Positions 24,784 through 32,337 of a stretch of 64,000 nt of DNA are shown here, piece by piece (positions within the stretch are counted from its first letter, which is position 1; each line of letters starts with the position of its first letter). The translations under genes and the position numbers were made by a program. The notes beneath the pieces were generated by a model. The model saw only the letters and a list, made by a program, of their open reading frames with translations. It made no database searches and was not told the origin of the DNA. Where the stretch lies: the NCBI GenBank assembly GCA_964368815.1, contig CAYJDA010000007.1, positions 27,570 through 91,569 of the forward strand, written 5' to 3'. This stretch comes from CAYJBH01 sp964368815. Lineage in GTDB: Bacteria > Bacillota > Clostridia > Oscillospirales > Ruminococcaceae.

Positions 24784-26274
24784 TTAATTTAACGGTCTCA
24801 TGGTTGGGAACAGCAACACATCTCTAATGCTGGAAGAACCGGTTAACAACATCACAAAGCGGTCGATACCGATACCGATTCCGCCGGTGGGTGGCATTCC
24901 GTAGGAAAGTGCTGTTAAAAAATCCTCGTCTAGCGGCGCCGCTTCGTCATCGCCTGCGGCCTTTGCCCTTTGCTGTGCTTCAAATCTTTCTCTTTGATCT
25001 ATTGGGTCGTTTAGCTCGCTAAACGCGTTCGCATATTCTCTGCCACCAATAAACAGCTCAAATCTTTCGGTGTATCTTCCATCTTCGGGGCATTTTTTTG
25101 AAAGTGGCGATATCTCTACCGGATGATGAGTAAGGAAGGTGGGTTGGATTAACTCCTCTTCAGCATAACGCTCAAAAAACATATTTAAAACATCACCCCA
25201 ACCATGGTGCGACATGGTTTCCATGCCTCGTTCCTTGGCAAGCGCCAAAGCCTGCTCGGTATTAAGACTATCAAAGTCAATACCGGAATATTTTTTAACA
25301 GCCTCGGTCATGGTGATTCGTGCAAAGGGCTGTCCCAAATCTATCTCGTTACCATCTAAACTTACCTTAGAGGTTGCAAGGACTCTTTCGGCTACACCCC
25401 TCATCACCCCTTCACAAAGCCTCATCATACCTTCATAATCGGTATACGCCTGGTATAATTCGAGCAATGTAAACTCCGGGTTATGTTTTGGAGATATTCC
25501 CTCGTTACGAAAAACACGACCAATTTCGTAAACCTTATCAAATCCGCCAACAATTAGTCTTTTTAAATGAAGCTCTAACGCAATACGCATAGACATCGGT
25601 ATATTAAGTGCATTGTGTTGTGTTAAAAACGGTCTCGCAGCGGCACCGCCGGCTTCGGTTTGAAGAACCGGTGTTTCTACCTCAATGAATCCCTGTTCGT
25701 CTAAGATGTTTCGCATTTCGCGAATAATTTTACTGCGCAGAACAAAGGTGTTTTTAACCTCGGGATTTGCAATTAGGTCAACATAACGTTGACGATAACG
25801 AAGTTCGGTGTCCTTAAGTCCATGCCATTTCTCAGGTAGCGGTAACAACGCCTTTGCAAGGAAGGTAGCCGAGCTAACCGAAACTGAAATCTCGCCCTTA
25901 CGGGTTCGAAACACATCGCCCGATACACCGACTATGTCTCCGATATCGCATTTTAAAAAATCGCCGTAAAGCTCCTCACCCAAAACATCCTTTTTAATGT
26001 ATAGCTGAATTCTACCGGAAGAATCAGTTAGGTCGGCGAAGCTTGCCTTACCCATATCACGCTTTGCGGTTATTCTGCCGGCAATGCTCACGGTTCTAAC
26101 CGCTTCGTCATCATCGTTAAAGCTCTCAATTATTTCAGCCGCATAGGCGTTAACCGGGTAGCTTGTTTGTTCAAAGGGGTTTTTTCCGGATGCTACGGCG
26201 GCAGAAAGCTTATCTCGTCTGATTTGTAGCAGCTCGGACAGCTCTATAGTATTATTTGTCTCGATATCGCTCAA
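24784..26274 (-). CDS. lysS: Lysyl-tRNA synthetase (class II)
   Basis: The 496-residue protein has an N-terminal OB-fold anticodon-binding domain (about 60-160) and a class II core with motif 2 'FRNEGISPKHNPEFTLLE' and motif 3 'GGIGIGIDRFVMLL'. It charges tRNA-Lys. The start is TTG at 26274 with GAAGGA 8 bases before it. A promoter lies ~110 bases upstream; I found no T-box element in that leader. It heads a run of minus-strand genes that continues through ruvX to potD. Confidence 0.96.
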   Translation of the reverse strand: MSDIETNNTIELSELLQIRRDKLSAAVASGKNPFEQTSYPVNAYAAEIIESFNDDDEAVRTVSIAGRITAKRDMGKASFADLTDSSGRIQLYIKKDVLGEELYGDFLKCDIGDIVGVSGDVFRTRKGEISVSVSSATFLAKALLPLPEKWHGLKDTELRYRQRYVDLIANPEVKNTFVLRSKIIREMRNILDEQGFIEVETPVLQTEAGGAAARPFLTQHNALNIPMSMRIALELHLKRLIVGGFDKVYEIGRVFRNEGISPKHNPEFTLLELYQAYTDYEGMMRLCEGVMRGVAERVLATSKVSLDGNEIDLGQPFARITMTEAVKKYSGIDFDSLNTEQALALAKERGMETMSHHGWGDVLNMFFERYAEEELIQPTFLTHHPVEISPLSKKCPEDGRYTERFELFIGGREYANAFSELNDPIDQRERFEAQQRAKAAGDDEAAPLDEDFLTALSYGMPPTGGIGIGIDRFVMLLTGSSSIRDVLLFPTMRPLN

Positions 26275-26392
26275 TTTTATAGTCCTTCTTATTTTATATA
26301 GTATGGCATCTTCGGCTCGAATAATCCTAAATTGTTAAAATAATAAATCTTTACAGGAAAAACGGGAAATACCCATACCGCTTCAATTATCT

Positions 26393-26420
26393 ATTATACA
26401 TAAAAACCGACAAAATACAA
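26393..26420 (-). promoter_or_regulatory. Sigma-A promoter for the lysS operon
   Basis: On the minus strand TTGTAT (26415-26420) and TATAAT (26393-26398) are separated by 16 bases. The leader to lysS would be about 110 bases and holds no recognisable riboswitch. Confidence 0.7.
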
Positions 26421-26500
26421 GCACTTTAAATAAAAATTATCTTTTGTAATAATTGTAAAAACAACTCAACCATATGTTTAGATAATAAAGATAAACTTCA

Positions 26501-27172
26501 TCAATATATAGTATTTACATTGTCTGCGTCACAGACAATGTCTACAACCGAGGTTACCCCAAAATCTATCTGTTCCTTGATTATATAGTTTAATTTCTTT
26601 TTAAAGATAGGCCCATCAACAACAAGGGTGTGGTATTCGCCATATTCACCGCAAATATCTATGCCATGCTGTTCGAACTGTTTTATCATTGCATGGTCAA
26701 TTTTCCTGCCAAGAAGCGTTTTCGGAAGTTTTTCATTGTTGATAGATTTAATAATGCAGCAAAAATTATTGTTTAATAGTTCATCTAAAATCACCCGACG
26801 ATCAAGATGCCAAAGCGGGAAGTGGGTTTTTATTCCTACATTTGAACAGCGTTCGTCTGCCCAGGTTTTATGGTCGGATATATCGATATCTCCAAACACA
26901 GCAACCTCGGCACCAAGTTCAACCGCTTCTTTTAAGCTTTTTTCGATAACCTCATTATAGTCGCCCTTAGACGATTTGCCAAAAATAATCGGAATTTCAA
27001 GACAGTTGGAAACTGCATTCATCATCGTGTAGTCGGCACCGTGAAAATAAGATCGTTGCTGTTCTTCGTTTACCATAACCAGTAGTGCAATTGGGGTATG
27101 GCCCGCTGCCAACATTCTGTGAAGTGCAAGGCTACTGTCCTTGCCAAAGCTGTATGAGAGTACAAATTTCAT
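26501..27172 (-). CDS. Dph6-like PP-loop ATP pyrophosphatase
   Basis: The PP-loop SYSFGKDSSLALHRM lies at residues 7-21, and the later 'GEYGEYHTLVVDGPIFKKKL' is the hallmark of the diphthine-ammonia ligase (Dph6/MJ0570) family. Bacteria lack diphthamide, so the bacterial substrate is unknown. The frame is open upstream to 27232, but ATG 27172 (MKFVLSYSFG) has an AAAGGA site and fits the family N-terminus. It has its own promoter and no obvious operon partner. Confidence 0.85.
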   Translation of the reverse strand: MKFVLSYSFGKDSSLALHRMLAAGHTPIALLVMVNEEQQRSYFHGADYTMMNAVSNCLEIPIIFGKSSKGDYNEVIEKSLKEAVELGAEVAVFGDIDISDHKTWADERCSNVGIKTHFPLWHLDRRVILDELLNNNFCCIIKSINNEKLPKTLLGRKIDHAMIKQFEQHGIDICGEYGEYHTLVVDGPIFKKKLNYIIKEQIDFGVTSVVDIVCDADNVNTIY

Positions 27173-27203
27173 CTGTAAATCCTTTCGTAAAAAGTTCTCG
27201 ATA

Positions 27204-27232
27204 AGTTTAACATAAACACTGTAATAAATCAA
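27204..27232 (-). promoter_or_regulatory. Promoter for the Dph6-like gene
   Basis: On the minus strand TTGATT (27227-27232) and TAAACT (27204-27209) are 17 bases apart, with TGT before the -10. Confidence 0.6.
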
Positions 27233-27313
27233 TATTTATCATAATACAACAACCGAAAACGGCTATATAATAATGAACACAACTTTTTCACACCTTTACC
27301 TTTATTATGCTAC

Positions 27314-27341
27314 TTGACTTCTTGTAAATTTGTTGTAAAAT
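27314..27341 (+). promoter_or_regulatory. Sigma-A promoter for gltX
   Basis: TTGACT at 27314-27319 and TAAAAT at 27336-27341 have a 16-base spacer, about 65 bases before the gltX start. No T-box sequence is visible in the leader. Confidence 0.72.
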
Positions 27342-27411
27342 AGATTACAATACAATAAAGTAAATTATAATCTTGCCTAAACGGCTATTTTGAAAGGAAA
27401 CACCAACCTAT

Positions 27412-28863
27412 ATGAACAAAACAAGAACCAGATTTGCTCCAAGCCCTACCGGTTATATGCATGTTGGAAATCTTCGAACCGCACTTTATGCCTACCTAAA
27501 GGCAAAGAAGGACAATGGAACCTTTATACTAAGAATTGAGGACACTGATCGTGAACGGCTTGTTGAAGGTGCGGTAGATATTATATATAGTACCCTAAAA
27601 GAAACCGGCCTACACTGGGATGAAGGTCCCGACGTGGGCGGCCCTTGCGCACCGTATATTCAAAGTGAGCGTAGAAACAGCTATATACCCCATGCAGAAA
27701 GTCTTATAGAAAAAGGTCATGCCTACCGTTGCTTTTGTAGTAAAGAGCGACTGGAGGAACAGCGGGCAAACCAGCCGGACGATGCCCCTGCCCCGATGTA
27801 TGACGGGCATTGCCGAACCCTATCCGATCAGGAGATAGAAAAAAAACTATCTGACGGAACCCCTTATATTATTCGTCAGCTTATGCCAAACAGCGGAGAT
27901 GTTTCTTTCGACGATGAAGTATACGGACATATCGAGGTAGATGCATCGCTGTTGGAGGATCAAATTCTTATCAAGACCGATGGCATGCCAACCTATAATT
28001 TTGCCAACGTTGTGGACGACCATGAAATGGGAATAACCCACATTATAAGAGGAAGCGAGTATCTTTCCTCCACCCCTAAATACAATCTTTTGTATGAGGC
28101 ATTTGGTTGGGAAGTCCCTACCTATATACATTGCCCACCTGTTATGAAGGATGCCACCAACAAACTGTCTAAGAGAAACGGTGACGCTTCTTATGAAGAT
28201 TTGGTGGAGAAAGGCTATTTAAAGGAAGCTCTTGTTAACTATATTGCCATGCTCGGATGGGGACCAAAGGATGAGAGGGAGATATTCTCGTTATCCGAAC
28301 TGGTTGAAGTTTTTGATGTTTCGGGAATAAGTAAAAGTCCTGCCATCTTCGACTACGACAAGCTTCGCCATATTAATGCCGAACATATTCGCTCGATGCC
28401 GTTTGATGCATTTTGCGAAATGGTTACTCCTATAATAAAACAAACGGTTAAGGATGAATGTGAGCTTACACTGCTGTGTACCCTTCTTCAAAAAAGAACC
28501 GAACTTTTATCCGATATAGCCGAGCAGATTGATTTTATCGACGAAATGCCGAGCTATGATACCGATATGTATGTAAGTAAAAAAATGAAGACGACCAAGG
28601 AAGGATGTCGGGACACATTAAAGGAGCTATTGCCCGTGCTGGAAAATCTTTCAGATTTTAGCAACGAATCAGTACATGCTGCGGTTTTTGATCATATTGC
28701 AAAAAAAGAGGTTAAGAACGGTATTGTTTTGTGGCCACTTAGAGTAGCGGTTTCGGGAAAAATGTGCACCCCGGGCGGCGGCACCGAGCTTGCAGCAATT
28801 ATAGGCAAAGAAAAAACGCTAAGACGTATCGAAGAAGGTATACGCCTTTTAGAAAACAGTTAA
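27412..28863 (+). CDS. gltX: Glutamyl-tRNA synthetase
   Basis: Class I signatures are present: FAPSPTGYMHVGNLRTALY (HIGH-type motif, residues 8-26) and KLSKRNGD (KMSKS-type). Residue pattern and length (483) fit bacterial GluRS; the enzyme charges tRNA-Glu and, in organisms using the amidation route, also tRNA-Gln. The start ATG 27412 follows a GAAAGGA site. The RING-type gene follows after 13 bases. Confidence 0.96.
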   Translation: MNKTRTRFAPSPTGYMHVGNLRTALYAYLKAKKDNGTFILRIEDTDRERLVEGAVDIIYSTLKETGLHWDEGPDVGGPCAPYIQSERRNSYIPHAESLIEKGHAYRCFCSKERLEEQRANQPDDAPAPMYDGHCRTLSDQEIEKKLSDGTPYIIRQLMPNSGDVSFDDEVYGHIEVDASLLEDQILIKTDGMPTYNFANVVDDHEMGITHIIRGSEYLSSTPKYNLLYEAFGWEVPTYIHCPPVMKDATNKLSKRNGDASYEDLVEKGYLKEALVNYIAMLGWGPKDEREIFSLSELVEVFDVSGISKSPAIFDYDKLRHINAEHIRSMPFDAFCEMVTPIIKQTVKDECELTLLCTLLQKRTELLSDIAEQIDFIDEMPSYDTDMYVSKKMKTTKEGCRDTLKELLPVLENLSDFSNESVHAAVFDHIAKKEVKNGIVLWPLRVAVSGKMCTPGGGTELAAIIGKEKTLRRIEEGIRLLENS

Positions 28864-28876
28864 CTTTGGAGAGTAT

Positions 28877-29761
28877 ATGACCGATTGTAAAGGGCAGACC
28901 TGCCCTATATGTAACCGTAGATTTTTAGATGAAGACGACATTGCGGTTTGCCCCGACTGCGGAACGCCACACCATCGTGAGTGTTACCTACAGCGCGGTA
29001 GCTGTGCAAATGCCGAGCTTCATCAAAATGGTTTTGTGTGGAGTCCCAGCAGTCCGGAACCTCTTCCTAAGAGCTGTCCCAACTGTAATGCAACAAACGA
29101 GCCGGAACGCTCATTCTGTTCGAGTTGTGGCAAACCGTTAGGTTCGCCGGTGCCGCTGGAGGTTGAGAGCGAAAAGAGCTTCATGGACGCTGTTTCGGCG
29201 CTGGAATCTTTTAATCAGGTTAATAACGTTGCCGAAAACGATGAGATAGACGGCATAAAAATAACGGATTGGAAAACCTACATTGGAAAGGCAACTCCGA
29301 GATATATCTATTCTTTTAAAAGGATGGATGCAACAAATCAAAAAATTCAATTCTGCTTATCGGCTATGTTTTTTGCTCCATTTTTCTTTATGTATCGCAG
29401 AATGTGGTTGATAGGAATTATTGCAATGCTCATTGATATAATTCTTTCGGTGCCGACATCCATTTTACTGGTTCATGAAGTTTATCGTATTTCTTTTGAA
29501 ATAGATACCGAAACCCTTACCACAATTGCAAACGTAGCCAGTGTTGTTATGATAGCAATAAATACTACATGGGGTGCCTTTGCGATATATCTATACCGTA
29601 AATCGGCTGGGAAAAGCATAAAAAAAATGCAACAGAATTCCGCCACCGAGGAACAGTTTCAGGAGGTGCTTGCAAAGCGCTCCGGACCTTGTAAAGTTGT
29701 CATGATGGTTGTGGTTGGACTTTTCGTTTTTTCATTTTTCTCCCAGCTGTTAATGTTATAA
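28877..29761 (+). CDS. Prokaryotic RING-type zinc finger / zinc ribbon membrane protein (DUF2628-like)
   Basis: The N-terminus has a treble-clef RING-like finger: CPICNRRF, then CPDCGTPHHRECYL and SC (residues 9-42), like the Prok-RING_1 family. A second zinc ribbon follows, with CPNC and CSSCGK (about 72-93). After a linker, the C-terminal half has three to four membrane helices, beginning 'MFFAPFFFMYRRMWLIGIIAML', which matches the DUF2628 pattern. The zinc domains should face the cytoplasm. The function is unknown; it is cotranscribed with gltX by position. A tandem structured repeat lies directly downstream. Confidence 0.8.
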   Translation: MTDCKGQTCPICNRRFLDEDDIAVCPDCGTPHHRECYLQRGSCANAELHQNGFVWSPSSPEPLPKSCPNCNATNEPERSFCSSCGKPLGSPVPLEVESEKSFMDAVSALESFNQVNNVAENDEIDGIKITDWKTYIGKATPRYIYSFKRMDATNQKIQFCLSAMFFAPFFFMYRRMWLIGIIAMLIDIILSVPTSILLVHEVYRISFEIDTETLTTIANVASVVMIAINTTWGAFAIYLYRKSAGKSIKKMQQNSATEEQFQEVLAKRSGPCKVVMMVVVGLFVFSFFSQLLML

Positions 29762-29770
29762 GCTCCATTA

Positions 29771-29867
29771 TCTCCGCCGGAGGCGGAGCTATTGGAAATA
29801 CCTCTTGCAAAGATAACTTTGCAATTTGCACCTTTGGTGCAAATACGATGTATTTCTCAGGGTGGTA
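29771..29867 (+). repeat. Structured palindromic repeat, copy 1 of a tandem pair
   Basis: This 97-base unit recurs identically 118 bases later. It holds hairpins CTCCGCC/GGCGGAG, TTGCAAAG/CTTTGCAA and TTTGCACC/GGTGCAAA. An outer pairing GAAATAC/GTATTTC encloses the last two, giving a branched, cloverleaf-like fold. It lies just after the RING-type gene. Confidence 0.9.
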
Positions 29868-29888
29868 GGTTCGGAGGTTTCTACATTT

Positions 29889-29985
29889 TCTCCGCCGGAG
29901 GCGGAGCTATTGGAAATACCTCTTGCAAAGATAACTTTGCAATTTGCACCTTTGGTGCAAATACGATGTATTTCTCAGGGTGGTA
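29889..29985 (+). repeat. Structured palindromic repeat, copy 2 of a tandem pair
   Basis: Identical by eye to the unit at 29771-29867, separated by a 21-base spacer. The same four stems are present. Identity of both copies suggests a recent duplication or selection on the whole structure. Confidence 0.9.
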
Positions 29986-30004
29986 CTTGTGGTATATAAA
30001 GTAC

Positions 30005-30050
30005 AGGCTACTACAGATGAGGTGTTCCATCGGTAGTAGCCTTATTTTTT
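30005..30050 (+). terminator. Intrinsic terminator
   Basis: Arms AGGCTACTAC (30005-30014) and GTAGTAGCCT (30033-30042), with an inner GATG/CATC pairing, are followed by a T-rich run. It ends the gltX/RING transcript after the tandem repeats and abuts the stop codon of the convergent small gene. Confidence 0.85.
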
Positions 30051-30216
30051 ATTCTTGTGCCATAGAGTACTGAAAGTCTTCATATACAAGTTTGCTTCCT
30101 ATATCAACCTCCTGAGGCAAAAAGAAAAGTGCGACCTGATTTTCGCCTTTTTCACTTACTAATATTGCATAATCTCCGGCTATGTCCTTTACGGTATAAT
30201 AGACTTTATCTAACAT
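30049..30216 (-). CDS. Small DUF3006-like protein (55 residues)
   Basis: A complete frame runs from ATG 30216 to TAA 30049-30051 with an ideal AAAGGAGG site and a TTGACA/TATAAT promoter upstream. The product contains DIAGDYAILVSEKGE, FFLPQEVDIGSKL and VYEDFQYSM. The order 'GDYA.. .. LP.. ..G..L' resembles DUF3006, a family of short cytoplasmic beta-rich proteins of unknown role that often follow secreted hydrolases. It stands alone between convergent and divergent neighbours. Confidence 0.72.
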   Translation of the reverse strand: MLDKVYYTVKDIAGDYAILVSEKGENQVALFFLPQEVDIGSKLVYEDFQYSMAQE

Positions 30217-30267
30217 TTATCCTCCTTTATATAAATATATAATTTCATGGGTTAATCGGATATTAAT

Positions 30268-30295
30268 ATTATATATTATCCATCTTGTTTGTCAA
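30268..30295 (-). promoter_or_regulatory. Sigma-A promoter for the small DUF3006-like gene
   Basis: On the minus strand TTGACA (30290-30295) and TATAAT (30268-30273) are separated by 16 bases. Confidence 0.75.
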
Positions 30296-30302
30296 TAATA
30301 GT

Positions 30303-30350
30303 GGGTGCCCGAAAACAAAGCTTTTTGCAAAGTCGGCTTTTGTGGCACCC
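30303..30350. other. Long stem-loop between divergent promoters
   Basis: Outer arms GGGTGCC and GGCACCC enclose an inner stem ACAAAGC/GCTTTTGT (one bulge). It lies between the -35 elements of two divergent promoters, so neither transcript would carry it. Confidence 0.55.
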
Positions 30351-30374
30351 CTGAATATTTATCGGTGCGTATTG

Positions 30375-30402
30375 TTGACAAGCATAAAAAATATGGTAAA
30401 AT
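30375..30402 (+). promoter_or_regulatory. Sigma-A promoter for the dnaD-alr operon
   Basis: TTGACA at 30375-30380 and TAAAAT at 30397-30402, spacer 16 bases, about 32 bases before the DnaD-like start codon. Confidence 0.75.
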
Positions 30403-30433
30403 GATAATATAAAAAACGTAGGGGGACGGCTTG

Positions 30434-31372
30434 ATGAGATATCGATTAAATAGGACGGAGGGGGGCGAAGAGTTCAGCATCCCAAAGTCTGTTATCGATA
30501 TGCTCGAAAAGCTTACCGATGCAAGGCTGAGAATTGCTTTAACCATCTGTAAAATGGGCGGTGAGTTTACGCCGCACAGCCTTTCAAAACAGCTATCCGG
30601 AAGGTATAGCCTTGCAACGCTGGAAAAGGAGCTTCATTTTTTAGAGGGTGCCGGCATGATATGGGCCCAGGAGGAGATATTAAAACCAGATAGAAATATT
30701 GCATCCCTAAAGCCTGCAGAACAAAAGACTAAGCCGGAGGATATTTTGTTGCTTGCTTCTACCAGCAACGAGATGAAATCGCTTGTTAGGCTTGCTCAGG
30801 ACATACTTGGAAAAACGCTTTCCGGCGGAGATATAACCATTCTTGCAACCCTTATGTTTGCGGAAGGTATGTCGGTGGAAATGCTGGCGCTTGGTATTGC
30901 CCACTGTGCGGTAGAAAAAAACAAGCCCAACATAAGGTACATAGACAAGGTTATGCGTGGCTGGCTTGCCGATGGGGTTACCGATTTACCTTCGGCAGAA
31001 AACTATCTTGAAGAAAAGGATAGGCAGGAAAAACTTAAAAAACATGTTGCCGGAATGATAGGGGTAGAAAATGTTAGTTATGCCGAGTCACTTTTAATCA
31101 TAAAATGGTATAAAGAGTTTGGCTACGACGATAAAATGATTAAGGAAGCAATAATGTTTGCCGGCGAAAAATCCTCGGTAAGATATGTAAACGGAATTTT
31201 GCGAAGATGGAACGAGCAGGGACATAAAACGGTAAAGGATGTTAGAGCCGCCAACACCTCAGGCAGTAATATCAATACCGTTAAAAAAATAGATAAAAAA
31301 GATGATGTAATGATAAAGCGGCGCGGCAGTGTGCCGGTATTTAGAAGCAAAGCAGGGAAGGCAGACGGCTAA
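30434..31372 (+). CDS. DnaD-domain replication protein
   Basis: The N-terminal ~85 residues form a winged-helix-like region ('MLEKLTDARLRIALTICKMGGEFTPHSL'). Two DnaB_2/DnaD helical repeats follow (about 125-190 and 210-270); the second ends 'YVNGILRRWNEQGHKT', a variant of the YxxxIxxxW DNA-binding signature. Such proteins remodel DNA and help load the helicase in Firmicutes. A TTG lies directly before ATG 30434, which has the AGGGGG site. The stop overlaps the next start as TAATG. Confidence 0.85.
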   Translation: MRYRLNRTEGGEEFSIPKSVIDMLEKLTDARLRIALTICKMGGEFTPHSLSKQLSGRYSLATLEKELHFLEGAGMIWAQEEILKPDRNIASLKPAEQKTKPEDILLLASTSNEMKSLVRLAQDILGKTLSGGDITILATLMFAEGMSVEMLALGIAHCAVEKNKPNIRYIDKVMRGWLADGVTDLPSAENYLEEKDRQEKLKKHVAGMIGVENVSYAESLLIIKWYKEFGYDDKMIKEAIMFAGEKSSVRYVNGILRRWNEQGHKTVKDVRAANTSGSNINTVKKIDKKDDVMIKRRGSVPVFRSKAGKADG

Positions 31373-32337
31373 TGTTGACACATGAACAGTATAAACGTAG
31401 GGCTCTTGCCGAGATAGCGGCAAGGCGGCAGCGCAACCATTCAAGATTTGATATTAAGCTGGCAAAGCTATATAAACAACATCCCGAGCTGGCAAATTTA
31501 GAGACACAGCGAAAGGAGTTAACCGCCAAGGTCTCCGCAGAGGTTGTTCAGGGCGGTGAGCTTAAAGCTACCACGGTAAGGCATATCGCGAATATGCAAA
31601 AAATATTAAACGAGAGATTTAATTCGATGGGTATATCATCCGAAGATCTCGAACCCGATTATAACTGTAAACAATGCAAAGATACCGCAAGGTATGAGGG
31701 AAAAACCTGTAGCTGTGTAGGCGACCTTATCAACCGAATGGTTCAAAAAGATTTAGCGGCGGTAACCCCGCTGGAGCTATCACAATTTTCCACCTTCGAC
31801 ATAACCCTTTACCCCGATGATCTTTGTGATCAGCTTGATAAAACGGCAAGGGAGCAGATGAAGGACGTTCTTGTTTACTGTAAAGAATTTGCAAATTATT
31901 TTTCTCCAGACAACCGAAGCATTATGATGATAGGTGAGGCAGGACTTGGAAAAACACATCTTGCCCTTGCCATAGCTAACGAGGTTATTAATCGAGGGTA
32001 TCTGGTTGTGTATGTAAGTGCCGGAAATATTTTTACCGAGCTGGAAAGCCGTCGTCGTGACGGAGAAACTCATCTTTTAAAGCTATTGTATGAGGCAGAT
32101 CTGTTAATTGTGGACGATATAGGAAGCGAAATTGTTAACCCTACCACCCTAAACTATCTATATAACATGCTAAACGTTAGGTTGAACACCTCTCGATGCA
32201 GTATTTACACCACCAATATAACAACGCAGGAGTTATTGGTGGCAAGGTATACCGAAAAGATAGCCTCTCGCCTTCTTGGAAGCTGCGATCAGCTACATTT
32301 TGTAGGCGAGGACATACGACTTATGGAGCGGCTATGA
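31372..32337 (+). CDS. DnaC/DnaI-type helicase-loader ATPase
   Basis: A basic N-terminal helical region and a small cysteine cluster (CKQC, then CSC, about residues 101-116) precede an AAA+ core with Walker A GEAGLGKTHLA and Walker B LLIVDDIG. This matches helicase loaders with an N-terminal zinc-binding part, as in B. subtilis DnaI. With the DnaD-like neighbour it forms the replication-initiation pair. An IstB transposition helper is less likely, as no transposase adjoins. It overlaps alr by 4 bases (ATGA). Confidence 0.88.
   Translation: MLTHEQYKRRALAEIAARRQRNHSRFDIKLAKLYKQHPELANLETQRKELTAKVSAEVVQGGELKATTVRHIANMQKILNERFNSMGISSEDLEPDYNCKQCKDTARYEGKTCSCVGDLINRMVQKDLAAVTPLELSQFSTFDITLYPDDLCDQLDKTAREQMKDVLVYCKEFANYFSPDNRSIMMIGEAGLGKTHLALAIANEVINRGYLVVYVSAGNIFTELESRRRDGETHLLKLLYEADLLIVDDIGSEIVNPTTLNYLYNMLNVRLNTSRCSIYTTNITTQELLVARYTEKIASRLLGSCDQLHFVGEDIRLMERL

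Noticed and set aside
26275..26392. Possible T-box in the lysS leader
   Set aside because: I looked for the conserved T-box antiterminator sequence and a terminator and saw neither.
29771..29985. CRISPR array
   Set aside because: There are only two units, each 97 bases long and internally palindromic, with one 21-base spacer and no cas genes.
29792..30073. A 93-codon open frame across the tandem repeats
   Set aside because: It is formed by the repeats themselves, has no ribosome site and runs through the hairpins and the terminator.
32196..32333. Longer alanine racemase inside the helicase-loader gene
   Set aside because: The extension is an in-frame shadow; family N-terminus and the ATGA overlap support 32334.
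31372..32337. IstB-type transposition helper
   Set aside because: The ATPase is coupled to a DnaD-like gene and no IstA transposase or terminal repeats are present.
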